From: Acidimicrobiia bacterium
GTDB taxonomy: Bacteria; Actinomycetota; Acidimicrobiia; Spongiisociales; ZC4RG35
DNA: 20,866 nt
Direction: 5' to 3'
Assembly (NCBI GenBank): GCA_009377735.1
Contig: WHTL01000017.1
Location: 1 to 20,866 of the forward strand
Positions within the stretch are counted from its first letter, which is position 1; every line of letters starts with the position of its first letter. Below are positions 1 through 7,622 of this stretch, piece by piece. The notes below the pieces were generated by a model, which worked only from the letters and a program-made list of their open reading frames with translations, ran no database searches and was not told the DNA's origin. The translations under genes were made by a program, and so were the position numbers.

Positions 1-1
1 A

Positions 2-619
2 CTGATTTTGACTGTCGAGCAAGGGATCTTTGGCGGCGTGCCGGTAGCCGGTAATGAGGGTGGAGCGGGTTTCAACTTCCAGGCCATGATCGATCAGCCG
101 TATATGTTCGACTTCTACGACGGGGGTGGCCTCGATATCGCCAGTCTCTCCTTCGCTCAGGTGGACCGCCATGGCAACGTAAATGTGCACAAGTTCCCGG
201 GGCGCCTTCGTGGACCGGGAGGATTCCCCAACATCAGCGCTCAAACCGGCCGGATCTGCTTCGTAGGGACGCTGACCGCGTCGGGATTCGCTGCCGAGGT
301 CAACGACGGGCGGATCAACATCACCCAGGAGGGCAAACTCCAGAAGTTTGTGGACGAGGTTGAGGAGGTGAGCTTCAGTGGCCGAGTGGCAACTCAACGA
401 GGACAAGATGTCTACTTCATCACGGAGCGAGCCGTTTTCCGTCTCACCGATGGCGAGGTGGTCTTGGTGGAGGTAGCCGAAGGGGTCGACCCTGAAACGG
501 ACGTGATTGCCCACATGGGTTTCGCTCCCCGCATCGCCGAGGAACTGGGCCGGATGGACACTCGCCTTTATCGCCCCGAGCCGATGGGTCTGGTCGACAC
601 GTTCGGAGGGAGCTCATGA
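2..619 (+). CDS. Acyl-CoA transferase, family I (C-terminal part; 5' end outside window)
   Basis: C-terminal ~205 residues of a single-chain acetate/propionate/3-oxoacid-type CoA-transferase, which moves CoA between a donor acyl-CoA and a free carboxylic acid. The frame is open to the left edge, so the real start lies upstream; the TTG at position 8 is not a credible start. Just inside the edge is TVEQG, matching the family's ExG motif, whose glutamate (codon 17-19) forms the enzyme-CoA thioester. Further on are family blocks such as FDFYDGGGLDIASL, GNVNVHKF and TERAVFRL. Full proteins are about 500-520 aa, so roughly 300 residues are missing. The stop overlaps the next start by 4 bp (ATGA), so it is co-transcribed with the enoyl-CoA hydratase. 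This suggests activation of an organic acid that then enters beta-oxidation-like steps. The substrate cannot be told from sequence. Confidence 0.9.
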   Translation: MILTVEQGIFGGVPVAGNEGGAGFNFQAMIDQPYMFDFYDGGGLDIASLSFAQVDRHGNVNVHKFPGRLRGPGGFPNISAQTGRICFVGTLTASGFAAEVNDGRINITQEGKLQKFVDEVEEVSFSGRVATQRGQDVYFITERAVFRLTDGEVVLVEVAEGVDPETDVIAHMGFAPRIAEELGRMDTRLYRPEPMGLVDTFGGSS

Positions 620-1392
620 GCGGCGACCTAGTTGGCATCGAATCAGGTCAGGTAGCCACATTGCGGCTCCAGAATCCGCCCCTCAACCTGATCAGTCTGG
701 AAGTGACGCGGGCACTCGATCGGGCATTGGGCGAATTGGAGCAGGACGACCGAATCCGGGCCGTAGTGGTAACAGGCAGCGGCGATCGCGCCTTCTGCGT
801 CGGCTCGGATATCAAGGAGTTCGAATCCCTCCATGGCCGGGTGGGGGAGGGGAAGCTCCTACTCGAGAAGGCGGTGTATCGCCGATTGGCCAAGCTTCCC
901 GTTCCGACCATCGCTGCATTGCAAGCCGACGCCTTGGGTGGTGGCTTGGAACTGGCCCTGTGCTGTGATCTCCGGGTTGCTGATGAAAGAGCACGGCTGG
1001 GCTTACCCGAGGTGCGTCTTGGGGTGATACCCGGGTCGGGGGGTACGCAACGGTTGCCGCGCCTCGTCGGTCCGGCCAGGGCCAAGGAGATGATCCTCAC
1101 CGGGGAGATCATGAGTGCTGAAGCGGCGGAGCGGATCGGACTCGTCAATCGGGTGACCCCTCCTGGCCAGGCTGTGGAGGTTGCGTCGTCGATTGCAGCC
1201 ACCATCGCCGAGAGGGGCCCGAAGGCAGTGCGAGAGGCAAAGGCGGCGATCGACCTGGCTGGGGATGTCCCACTGGACGAGGGCATGGCAGCCGAACTGG
1301 ATGCGTCGGAGCGGATCTTCTCCTCCGATGACATGCTGGAAGGCGCCCGTGCCTTCTTCGAGAAGCGGCCACCAGACTTCTCTGGACGATGA
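616..1392 (+). CDS. Enoyl-CoA hydratase/isomerase (crotonase) family protein
   Basis: 258-aa crotonase-fold enzyme of normal family length, expected to add water across the double bond of an enoyl-CoA. Both catalytic glutamates of true hydratases are in place: Glu112 in GGGLELALCCD and Glu132 in GLPEVRLG, exactly 20 residues apart as in rat mitochondrial hydratase. The oxyanion-hole segments (CVGSDIKEF near residue 61, ALGGGLE near 107) and the SGGTQRLPRLVG block are also present, so the protein should be active. The start codon overlaps the upstream CoA-transferase stop by 4 bp and is preceded by GGAGGG. The aldehyde dehydrogenase follows after 43 bp. Substrate specificity within the crotonase family is not predictable here. 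Confidence 0.93.
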   Translation: MSGDLVGIESGQVATLRLQNPPLNLISLEVTRALDRALGELEQDDRIRAVVVTGSGDRAFCVGSDIKEFESLHGRVGEGKLLLEKAVYRRLAKLPVPTIAALQADALGGGLELALCCDLRVADERARLGLPEVRLGVIPGSGGTQRLPRLVGPARAKEMILTGEIMSAEAAERIGLVNRVTPPGQAVEVASSIAATIAERGPKAVREAKAAIDLAGDVPLDEGMAAELDASERIFSSDDMLEGARAFFEKRPPDFSGR

Positions 1393-1435
1393 TCGACCAT
1401 ATGTTCCAGTCTTCTAGACGTGGAGGTAGCTACCC

Positions 1436-2911
1436 ATGACCACCTATCTGAACTACATCGATGGCGAGTGGCGCCCGTCGCGATCAGGCGAGACGTTCGA
1501 GAGCAGGAATCCGGCCCATCCCAGTGAGGTCGTGGGCGAGTTCCAGGCCAGCACCGGGGACGATATCGATGATGCCGTGCAGGCCGCTCGCCGCGCCCAA
1601 AGGGAATGGCGTAAGGTGCCGGCCCCTAAACGAGGCGAGATCATTGAGCGAGCTGCTCTTCTATTGCAGGAGCGCAAGTCCGAGCTTGCCGAGCTGATAA
1701 CTCGCGAGATGGGGAAGACACTGGTCGATTCGGGCTACGACATCCAGGGCGCGATCACTTCGGGCCGATATATGGCGGGGGAAGGCCTCCGAATGTTTGG
1801 GGAGACGGTGCCATCCGGCTTGCCAAATCGGATGGCGATGACTCGTCGGGAACCGGTCGGGGTGGTGGGGATCATCACCCCCTGGAACCTTCCGGTGATG
1901 ATGCCGGCCTGGAAGCTGTTTCCTGCACTCGTTTGTGGAAACGCGGTGGTGGTGAAACCTGCGGAGGACACCCCCCTCTGTGCGGTCCGCCTGTTCGAGA
2001 TATTGGAAGAGGCCGGGGTGCCACCGGGTGTCGCCAATCTGGTCACCGGCTTCGGTGATGCGGCTGGGCAACCCCTCGTCGAGCACTCCGACGTCGAGAT
2101 GATCTCCTTCACCGGTTCCCAGAAGGTCGGGCGGACAATTGCTGCGACTGCCGGACAGGCCCTGAAACACGTTTCGCTGGAGATGGGGGGCAAGAACGCG
2201 GTTGTCGTGTTCGATGACGCCGATCTCGACGAGGCGGTGGACGGTGTGCTCTGGGGCGGATTCTCGACCGCCGGGCAACGCTGCACCGCCAGTAGTCGGG
2301 TCGTAGTAGATCACAAGGTCGCGGACGAACTCGTGAACAGTCTGCAAAAACGAATGGGCGAGTTGGTCGTCGGCGACGCTCTCGACGAGAACGTCAATGT
2401 GGGACCGATAATCAACTCCCGCCAGCTGGATCGAGTCCATTCATACACATCCATCGGGATCGACGAGGGGGCCGAGCTCCTGGTAGGTGGTGAGAAGCTG
2501 GAAGAGGGCCTCGACGGCGGCTACTTCTATGCGCCCACTCTCTTCGATCATGCCAACCCCCAGATGAGGATCGCACAAGAGGAAATCTTCGGGCCAACGG
2601 TTGTCGTGTTGCGCGTCGATGGAGATGAGGAGGCGATCGAGGTCGCCAACGGAACCAACTACGGACTTTCAGCAGCCGTCTACTCGCAGAATGTCGGACG
2701 GGCCCTGTCGGCAATCGCAGAGTTTGAGTCGGGTCTCGCCTACCTGAACGCCCCGACCATCGGTAGTGAGATTCATCTGCCGTTTGGTGGTGTCAAGAGC
2801 ACCGGCAATGGCCATCGGGAATCGGGGAAGTCGGCCATCGAGCAGTTCACCGAGATCAAGACGGTGTTCCTCGACTACAGCGGAACCCTGCAAAGAGCGG
2901 AAATTGACTGA
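1436..2911 (+). CDS. NAD(P)-dependent aldehyde dehydrogenase
   Basis: 491-aa aldehyde dehydrogenase of the classical superfamily, oxidising an aldehyde to its carboxylic acid. The cofactor-binding TPWNLP block, VVKPAEDTP, the general base Glu249 in SLEMGGKN and the nucleophile Cys283 in GQRCTAS are all present, as is the EEIFGPTVVVLR block near the C-terminus. ATG 1436 is preceded by GGAGGT at good spacing. It lies 43 bp downstream of the hydratase and is probably the last gene of that operon. Overall it resembles succinate-, 2-oxoglutarate- or aromatic-semialdehyde dehydrogenases, but the substrate cannot be assigned. The product acid could feed the CoA-transferase upstream (inference). Confidence 0.94.
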   Translation: MTTYLNYIDGEWRPSRSGETFESRNPAHPSEVVGEFQASTGDDIDDAVQAARRAQREWRKVPAPKRGEIIERAALLLQERKSELAELITREMGKTLVDSGYDIQGAITSGRYMAGEGLRMFGETVPSGLPNRMAMTRREPVGVVGIITPWNLPVMMPAWKLFPALVCGNAVVVKPAEDTPLCAVRLFEILEEAGVPPGVANLVTGFGDAAGQPLVEHSDVEMISFTGSQKVGRTIAATAGQALKHVSLEMGGKNAVVVFDDADLDEAVDGVLWGGFSTAGQRCTASSRVVVDHKVADELVNSLQKRMGELVVGDALDENVNVGPIINSRQLDRVHSYTSIGIDEGAELLVGGEKLEEGLDGGYFYAPTLFDHANPQMRIAQEEIFGPTVVVLRVDGDEEAIEVANGTNYGLSAAVYSQNVGRALSAIAEFESGLAYLNAPTIGSEIHLPFGGVKSTGNGHRESGKSAIEQFTEIKTVFLDYSGTLQRAEID

Positions 2912-2919
2912 CTTGGGCC

Positions 2920-2938
2920 CGTCGTAGTGAAGACGACG
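2920..2938 (+). terminator. Weak hairpin after the aldehyde dehydrogenase
   Basis: CGTCGT and ACGACG form a 6-bp perfect stem around a 7-nt loop, starting 9 bp after the stop codon. There is no U-run directly behind it, so intrinsic termination is only a possibility. Confidence 0.3.
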
Positions 2939-3029
2939 TGGATTCCCCGTTCTGTGAGTGTTTTTGACGCGTGGGGGCAAGTTTTCATACACAGAAGTGA
3001 CGTGGCCAGGCACTGGCGATGTCGAGGCT

Positions 3030-3059
3030 TTGACGTCGCGAACAGCCCGATCCTATTGT
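3030..3059 (+). promoter_or_regulatory. Candidate sigma70-type promoter of the phosphotransferase/GntR operon
   Basis: TTGACG (3030-3035) and TATTGT (3054-3059) are separated by 18 bp, giving 5/6 and 4/6 matches to the -35 and -10 consensus. Transcription would start around 3066, on the palindrome at 3067-3077, which is a geometry suited to repression. It lies about 100 bp before the first start codon. Confidence 0.45.
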
Positions 3060-3064
3060 GCGGT

Positions 3065-3079
3065 AATCGATTATCGAGT
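3065..3079. promoter_or_regulatory. Operator candidate 1 (TCGAT-T-ATCGA palindrome)
   Basis: TCGATTATCGA (3067-3077) is a perfect inverted repeat of 5-bp arms around one base. The 13-bp string ATCGATTATCGAG recurs exactly at 9306-9318, and degenerate copies lie at 9398 and 9430, all in intergenic DNA before other catabolic operons. It is the only such site before the operon that encodes a GntR repressor, so autoregulation is likely (inference). Confidence 0.6.
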
Positions 3080-3163
3080 AGAGCGACACGGGACTAATCC
3101 GCCGGTTGGGATGCCCGGGGGCGTTCAAGCTCGGACGGCTAGCGGATGATCGAGAGGAGAACG

Positions 3164-4951
3164 ATGGCCGAGGCCACAGATGTGATCAAGCAGTTTCTCG
3201 GTGATGAGGAGTTCCCGGTCGAGTGGGAGTCCGACGAGGAGAGCCGCCTCTTCTGGTTCTTCGACGATCTGCATTGTCCTCAACCCCTTTCTCCGATGTA
3301 CTTCGATATCGGCGGTTGGTGGCTCACCTGCGACCACATGTTCAGGCGGTTTGGGACTCCGTTTGCCGCTGACTGGATTGCCAAGAATGTCAACGGCTAC
3401 CTGTACACGGCGGCCATACCGGCCGATGCGAGCGAACCAGTCAATGCCATGGAATATGGGTTTCGTTATGTCCCCCGCGTACCCAAGGACGATCCCAAGT
3501 ATGCCGAGGAGATGGGAGCCTACCTCAATGCGGTGCTTCCAACGTATGGAGAGAACTTCGCCGATTGGTGGGAGCACCGTCTCGTTCCTGAGATGAAGCG
3601 TAACTTCGAGTACCTCGAGAGCAAGGTCGATGCCTGGGACCAGATTCCCCTAATGGAGTGGGCCACGATACTCGAGGATGCCATCGATATCCACGATCGT
3701 CATTGGAAGATCCACTGGATGCTGAACTTCGCCCAACTCTCAGCGACCCTCAATCTCCAGGCGGTGGTGGAGGAGATCAGAGGAGAGGTTGACCAGGCAC
3801 TGCTGGGACGTCTCCAGAATTCCGCGGAGGATCGCAACTGGGATTCGATCGAAGCACTCTGGAAGATGAAAGAGGAGATCGTCGCCGACGATGAGCTCTC
3901 AGCGAGCTTCGAACGGGAGACGGGTGTGGACGTGATGACCGCCCTGCAGGGTTCCCCGCGAGGGCAACGGTTCATCGAAGAGAGGCTGACTCCCTATCAA
4001 CGTGAATTCGGTTGGCATGCCGTTTGGAGCCATGAGTTCATCTTCCCGACTCGCTTCGAGAGACCCGAGCCGGCCATCGAGGTGATCAAGGGCTACATCG
4101 AGACAGACTACGACTATCCCTTGCGGGTCACAGAGCTTGCCGATGACATCGAGGCAGCCTCTCAGGAGCTCCTGGAAGGATTGGAAGGTGAGGATCTGGA
4201 GAAGATGCAGGCCGCCAACGAGATCAATCTAAAGATGGCGCCTTTGACCCCGGATCATCACTTCTACATTGACCAGGGCACCAACGCACACCTTCGGCTC
4301 GTCCTGGTTTCCATCGGTCGGAAGCTGGTGGAGATGGGCGAGATCGACGAACCGGATGACGTCATCTTTCTCCGCTATAACGAACTTCGCAGGTTCATGG
4401 CCGACCCGGTTGGCTTCGATGCCAGAAGCATTGTTTCGGAACGGAAAGACGAGCGCGAAGAAGCCTACGAGGTGCGGCCACGGGACTGGATCGGGACTGC
4501 GACCGAATCAGCCCTGGAGTTTCCCTACATCGGTCTGTGGGGATTCCCCGAACGTCTGTATATCGAACAGTCGGAGTCTGAAGATGAGGTCGCGGGTCTC
4601 GCCGCATCACCCGGCGTGATAACCGGGACCGCGAAGGTAGTCCTGAGCGTCGACGAGTTCGACGAAGTCGAGAAGGGCGATATCTTGGTCTGCCAGATGA
4701 CCAACCCGGCCTGGGTAGTCCTGTTCACAAAGATCGGAGGCCTGGTGACCGATGCAGGGGGAACGGCATCGCACCCGGCAGTCCTTGCCCGGGAGTTCGG
4801 CATTCCGGCGGTGATCGGTTCGTCGGTTGCCACCCAGAAGATCAAGTCGGGCGACAAGCTACGCGTGAACGGCTCGACCGGCGTGGTGGAGATCCTGGCC
4901 GCCGATCATGAAGAACGGGAGATACCAACGTCCGACCTTTTCACTACATGA
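3164..4951 (+). CDS. PEP-synthase-like phosphotransferase, acceptor + phosphohistidine subunit (PpsA-like)
   Basis: 595-aa protein whose last ~90 residues are the mobile swivel domain of PEP synthase, PPDK and rifampin phosphotransferase: motif TDAGGTASHPAVLAREFGIP, with the phosphoryl-carrying His537. The preceding ~490 residues (N-terminal DDLHCPQPLSPM and NGYLYTAAIP blocks) have no ATP-grasp domain and no C-terminal pyruvate/PEP barrel, so they probably bind another acceptor. The missing ATP-binding half is encoded two genes on (5646). The split matches phenylphosphate synthase of Thauera, where PpsA (about 70 kDa) carries the histidine and PpsB (about 40 kDa) the ATP site. ATG 3164 is preferred over 3146 because GAGGAGA sits properly before it. 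The stop overlaps the GntR start by 4 bp. The acceptor is unknown; calling it phenylphosphate synthase would overreach. Confidence 0.85.
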   Translation: MAEATDVIKQFLGDEEFPVEWESDEESRLFWFFDDLHCPQPLSPMYFDIGGWWLTCDHMFRRFGTPFAADWIAKNVNGYLYTAAIPADASEPVNAMEYGFRYVPRVPKDDPKYAEEMGAYLNAVLPTYGENFADWWEHRLVPEMKRNFEYLESKVDAWDQIPLMEWATILEDAIDIHDRHWKIHWMLNFAQLSATLNLQAVVEEIRGEVDQALLGRLQNSAEDRNWDSIEALWKMKEEIVADDELSASFERETGVDVMTALQGSPRGQRFIEERLTPYQREFGWHAVWSHEFIFPTRFERPEPAIEVIKGYIETDYDYPLRVTELADDIEAASQELLEGLEGEDLEKMQAANEINLKMAPLTPDHHFYIDQGTNAHLRLVLVSIGRKLVEMGEIDEPDDVIFLRYNELRRFMADPVGFDARSIVSERKDEREEAYEVRPRDWIGTATESALEFPYIGLWGFPERLYIEQSESEDEVAGLAASPGVITGTAKVVLSVDEFDEVEKGDILVCQMTNPAWVVLFTKIGGLVTDAGGTASHPAVLAREFGIPAVIGSSVATQKIKSGDKLRVNGSTGVVEILAADHEEREIPTSDLFTT

Positions 4952-5649
4952 GCGCAGAGGTCGGCCCGGGTGGTGATGACCTCAACCGGGAGGTTCTTAG
5001 TACTCAGGTCAAGGATCGGATCCTGCAGTGGATTCTCGAGGGCGAGCTGCAACCGGGCTCAAGGATCGTGGAGACCCGGGTGGCCAAACAGCTCGGCGTC
5101 AGCCAGGCGCCGGTACGAGAGGCTCTCCGTGACCTAGCGAGCGTGGGGATCATCGAGGTTGCCCCATTTCGTGGGGCTTCCGTTCGTGAACCTTCCAAGA
5201 GCGAGTTGGTCGAGGCGATGGCCGTTCGGGGGGAGCTGGAGGCGATAGGGGCCCGCTGGGCCGCGGAGCGGATCACCGACTCAACATTGAAGGACCTGCG
5301 TCGACTCATCGAAGAGATGAAGGAAGCTGCGCGCGACGGAGACACGCACCAGCATGCCACGATCAACACCCAGTTTCATCAGGCGATCATGGAAGCATGC
5401 GGCAACCGTTCTCTGGTCTGGACGTGGTCACTTCTGGAACCGATGGCTCGGACTTATCTCACCGCCACTGCACCCGGCATCGACCTGGTGTGGCTGGGCG
5501 ACCGGCACCTCCCCATCCTTGAGGCCCTGGAGTCTCGGGATCCGGATCGGGCAGCCGAGGTGATTAGGGCGCACTCGAAAGAAGCCGAGGAGCTTGTACT
5601 CAGACATTATGAGTCCACCCATGGATCGGCTTCCCGAGGGTCTGAATGA
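4948..5649 (+). CDS. GntR family transcriptional regulator, FCD (FadR/VanR) subfamily
   Basis: 233-aa repressor-type regulator. Residues ~15-82 form the GntR winged helix-turn-helix, with LQPGSRIVETRVAKQLGVSQ and PVREALRDL typical of the family. Residues ~85-220 are the all-helical FCD effector domain. Its metal/ligand positions read N140, H144, H187 and H209, so the usual first aspartate is Asn. FCD regulators generally sense organic acids or acyl-CoAs of the pathway they repress. The gene overlaps both neighbours by 4 bp (ATGA at each end), placing it inside the split phosphotransferase operon. The shared palindromes at 3067, 9307, 9398 and 9431 are its most likely operators, which would make it autoregulatory and controller of the SDR-MBL and ABC operons (inference). 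Confidence 0.93.
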   Translation: MSAEVGPGGDDLNREVLSTQVKDRILQWILEGELQPGSRIVETRVAKQLGVSQAPVREALRDLASVGIIEVAPFRGASVREPSKSELVEAMAVRGELEAIGARWAAERITDSTLKDLRRLIEEMKEAARDGDTHQHATINTQFHQAIMEACGNRSLVWTWSLLEPMARTYLTATAPGIDLVWLGDRHLPILEALESRDPDRAAEVIRAHSKEAEELVLRHYESTHGSASRGSE

Positions 5650-6593
5650 CGACCCAGCTTTCCGACTCGGTTCTCTGGTTCTCCGAGGTTGCTTGTCAGA
5701 GTGTCGAAATCGCCGGTGGGAAGGGGGCCAGCCTCGCTTCCCTGACCAACGCCGATCTGCCGGTGCCACCTGGCTTCATTGTGCCGGCAACCGCCCTGGA
5801 ACAAGCCCTTGCCGAGTCTGGTCACCACCAGGAAGTTCAGAAGGTGTTGGCGGATATTCGCAGCGACGATGATGCTCAGGATGCGGCGGAGATGTTGCAG
5901 TCGTTGGTGCTCGACTCTCCGGTGACCGGCACCATGGCGCAGGAGATTGGCATGGCGTACGCCGAACTCGATGCTGGGGGCGGGGTGGCTGTTCGTTCTA
6001 GTGCCTGCGCCGAGGACGGCGAGAGTGCGAGTTACGCCGGGCAACAAGAGACCTTCCTGAACGTGAAAGGTGATGAACAGGTGCTCCGTTCGGTCAGCGC
6101 CTGTTGGGCGTCATTTTTCGGCACCCGTGCCCTGTTCTACCGGAGACTCAAGGGGTCACTGTCCGATCTCGGGATGGCGGTCGTGGTCCAACATCAGCTA
6201 AACGCCGACAAAGCCGGAGTGATGTTCACGATCGACCCCGTGAGGCGGCGGCGGGATCAGATGCTCATTGAGGCTGCTTACGGGTTGGGCGAGGCCGTCG
6301 TTTCCGGTGCCGTGATTCCGGACCAATACCTCGTGAGCCGGACCGGTGACGTAAAGAAGGTGCGTAAGGCTCGTCAGCAGATGATGGTTGTGCGTCGCCC
6401 GGACGGTGGAACCGAGGAAGTCGAGCTCGATGACCAACAAGCATCCCGCCAGGTTCTCGACGAATCAGACTTGCAGACGTTGGTGAAACTAGGCGCCAAG
6501 ACCGAAGAGATCTTTGGTGGTCCCCAAGACGTCGAGTGGGCATTTGAGGACGGAGAGCTATATCTGCTGCAGTCCCGTCCAGTCACCGCGTAG
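5646..6593 (+). CDS. PEP-synthase-like ATP-grasp subunit (PPDK N-terminal domain; PpsB-like)
   Basis: 315-aa stand-alone ATP-binding domain of the PEP synthase/PPDK family. It shows the glycine-rich start GGKGASLASL with PVPPGFIVP, the VAVRSSACAEDGESASYAGQ loop, TIDPVRRRRDQMLIEAAYGLGE in part, and the C-terminal DVEWAFEDGELYLLQSRPVTA region containing metal and nucleotide contacts. It ends right after QSRPVTA, exactly where fused enzymes continue into the central domain. It is therefore a natural split protein, not a truncation. In the family this domain uses ATP to phosphorylate the swivel histidine (here His537 of the 3164 product). It starts inside the GntR stop (4-bp overlap), so both subunits and the regulator should be made from one transcript. 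The closest described arrangement is PpsB of phenylphosphate synthase. Confidence 0.88.
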   Translation: MTTQLSDSVLWFSEVACQSVEIAGGKGASLASLTNADLPVPPGFIVPATALEQALAESGHHQEVQKVLADIRSDDDAQDAAEMLQSLVLDSPVTGTMAQEIGMAYAELDAGGGVAVRSSACAEDGESASYAGQQETFLNVKGDEQVLRSVSACWASFFGTRALFYRRLKGSLSDLGMAVVVQHQLNADKAGVMFTIDPVRRRRDQMLIEAAYGLGEAVVSGAVIPDQYLVSRTGDVKKVRKARQQMMVVRRPDGGTEEVELDDQQASRQVLDESDLQTLVKLGAKTEEIFGGPQDVEWAFEDGELYLLQSRPVTA

Positions 6594-6612
6594 GGGAGTG
6601 CGATTCCCATTT

Positions 6613-6625
6613 CCTCCGCCGGAGG
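6613..6625. terminator. Short GC-rich hairpin between convergent units
   Basis: CCTCC-GCC-GGAGG lies 20 bp after the ATP-grasp subunit stop, followed by a further small inverted repeat CGGG-TT-CCCG (6628-6637). It sits between this operon and the end of the convergent mazF. There is no U-run. A terminator role is plausible only from position. Confidence 0.3.
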
Positions 6626-6677
6626 GGCGGGTTCCCGAAACGCGGGCAAGTCACACCCGTGAGGCGCTTGTTGGACG

Positions 6678-7016
6678 TCAATAGCCGAGGATGGTGCGCA
6701 CGACTTCCTTCACCTGGACTGACAGGTGCGTTTCGATGCTCCCTAACAGGTGAGTCAACCGCTGCGCATTCACGGAGCGGATCAGTTCGCACTGAACGTA
6801 CGACGTTTCGTCGAGGCCGTTATCGACTGACGGTTCAACCTCGATGTGAATAGAGAGACCGCGGCTGGTCGTTGTCATCGGAAGAAGCACCACAAAAGGG
6901 AATGAAAGTCCAAACGTGTCTGGTGGTCCGATGACCAGTGACGGTCTATGCCATGCTGGTTCCCCCGGATAGGGTTCCCCGAAGTCGGTCAGCCAGATCT
7001 CATCTGTCGATGCCAT
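6678..7016 (-). CDS. mazF: MazF/PemK-type endoribonuclease toxin
   Basis: 112-aa toxin of the MazF/PemK (CcdB-fold) family, expected to cut mRNA at short sequence motifs. Family landmarks are IWLTDFGEP near the N-terminus, RPSLVIGPP (residues 24-32), LLPMTTTSRGLSIHIEV (44-60) with the conserved Thr cluster, and SYVQCELIRSV (72-82). Length is typical for MazF. It starts 17 bp inside the upstream antitoxin gene, the usual antitoxin-first order, so both come from the promoter at 7249-7277. The locus interrupts the catabolic region and has no functional link to it. Confidence 0.88.
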   Translation of the reverse strand: MASTDEIWLTDFGEPYPGEPAWHRPSLVIGPPDTFGLSFPFVVLLPMTTTSRGLSIHIEVEPSVDNGLDETSYVQCELIRSVNAQRLTHLLGSIETHLSVQVKEVVRTILGY

Positions 7017-7242
7017 CGGCTACCGATGTCGCTTCTGCATCACCAAGATACTCGATCCACGCATCGGGATCGGAACGAAGCTCTGCCAGTTCGGTGGTTA
7101 CCTGGTGGGCGAAACGGGTCCGCCGTAACGCCTCGGCAGCTTCACGCACAGTGGTCACGAGGGACTTCCCGCTGGACTTGCTCATTTCTACCAGGGCAGC
7201 ATGGGTATCAGTGTCAACGCGAATGGTGGTAGTTGACGCCAT
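7000..7242 (-). CDS. Ribbon-helix-helix antitoxin partner of MazF
   Basis: 80-aa protein with an N-terminal TTTIRVDTDTHAAL segment typical of ribbon-helix-helix DNA-binding antitoxins. A charged helix follows (about residues 30-55), then a C-terminal tail with DAWIEYL that should wrap around the toxin. It overlaps mazF by 17 bp. A promoter with the -10 box six bp before ATG makes its mRNA probably leaderless, and a palindrome in the promoter spacer is a likely autoregulatory site. The assignment rests on the RHH-like start plus the adjacent MazF. Confidence 0.82.
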   Translation of the reverse strand: MASTTTIRVDTDTHAALVEMSKSSGKSLVTTVREAAEALRRTRFAHQVTTELAELRSDPDAWIEYLGDAEATSVADGIDR

Positions 7243-7248
7243 GGCACC

Positions 7249-7277
7249 AGTCTACAAACTGTATACGTATCTGTCTA
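7249..7277 (-). promoter_or_regulatory. Promoter/operator of the mazEF-type operon
   Basis: On the minus strand TAGACA (-35, 7272-7277) and TAGACT (-10, 7249-7254) are exactly 17 bp apart. The -10 ends 6 bp before the antitoxin ATG, predicting a leaderless transcript. The spacer holds the overlapping palindromes GTATAC and ATACGTAT (7261-7270), a sensible operator for the RHH antitoxin. Confidence 0.6.
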
Positions 7278-7354
7278 CCTCCCCCGGTCAGCCAATGATG
7301 AAGCAGGCGAGACTTAGAACCTCGGTGCCATAGCACTTGCACTACGGTGCACAT

Positions 7355-7606
7355 ATGAGTGATCAGGTCGGACTTCGAGAAATGCGACAGCAGGCACCTG
7401 AGCTCGTGCGTCGAGTCGAGGCTGGCGAAGAGATTGTGGTCACCGTGGCAGGGCGACCTGCCACGCGTCTCGTTCCCGCCCGCCCGTTACGTGGCGTAAG
7501 GGTCGCGAGATCCGACATGTCTTCGCGACGCCGACCGACCCGGAGTGATCTGTCGAACACGCCAACCGGTCCGACGTGTTAGACGACACGCCTCGTCACG
7601 CGGAGC
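7355..7606 (+). pseudogene. Frameshifted Phd/YefM-type antitoxin remnant
   Basis: From ATG 7355 the frame encodes a typical Phd-type N-terminus: VGLREMRQQAPELVRRVEAGEEI followed by VTVAGRPATRLVPARP. After about residue 47 the frame gives a low-complexity Arg/Ser tail and stops at 7582. In the frame shifted by one base, homology-like sequence resumes: TWRKGREIRHVFATPTDPE, the usual antitoxin C-terminal pattern. It then meets a TGA where relatives carry Trp, and ends at 7606. So the gene appears broken by an indel near 7484-7490 and possibly by a TGG-to-TGA change. No VapC/PIN or RelE toxin follows; the next gene is the convergent MBL hydrolase. The 75-aa product of the intact frame might still be made and bind DNA. 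Confidence 0.65.
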
Positions 7607-7622
7607 CAACCTAAACCATACT

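Noticed and set aside
1661..2440. 259-aa minus-strand open frame
   Set aside because: Antisense shadow of the aldehyde dehydrogenase, with no family resemblance.
3146..3163. ATG 3146 as start of the phosphohistidine subunit
   Set aside because: The GAGGAGA box lies just before ATG 3164 and downstream of 3146, so 3164 fits better.
3164..6593. Naming the split pair phenylphosphate synthase (ppsA/ppsB)
   Set aside because: Domain split matches, but no PpsC-like subunit or phenylphosphate carboxylase is present, and the acceptor domain identity cannot be judged without alignment.
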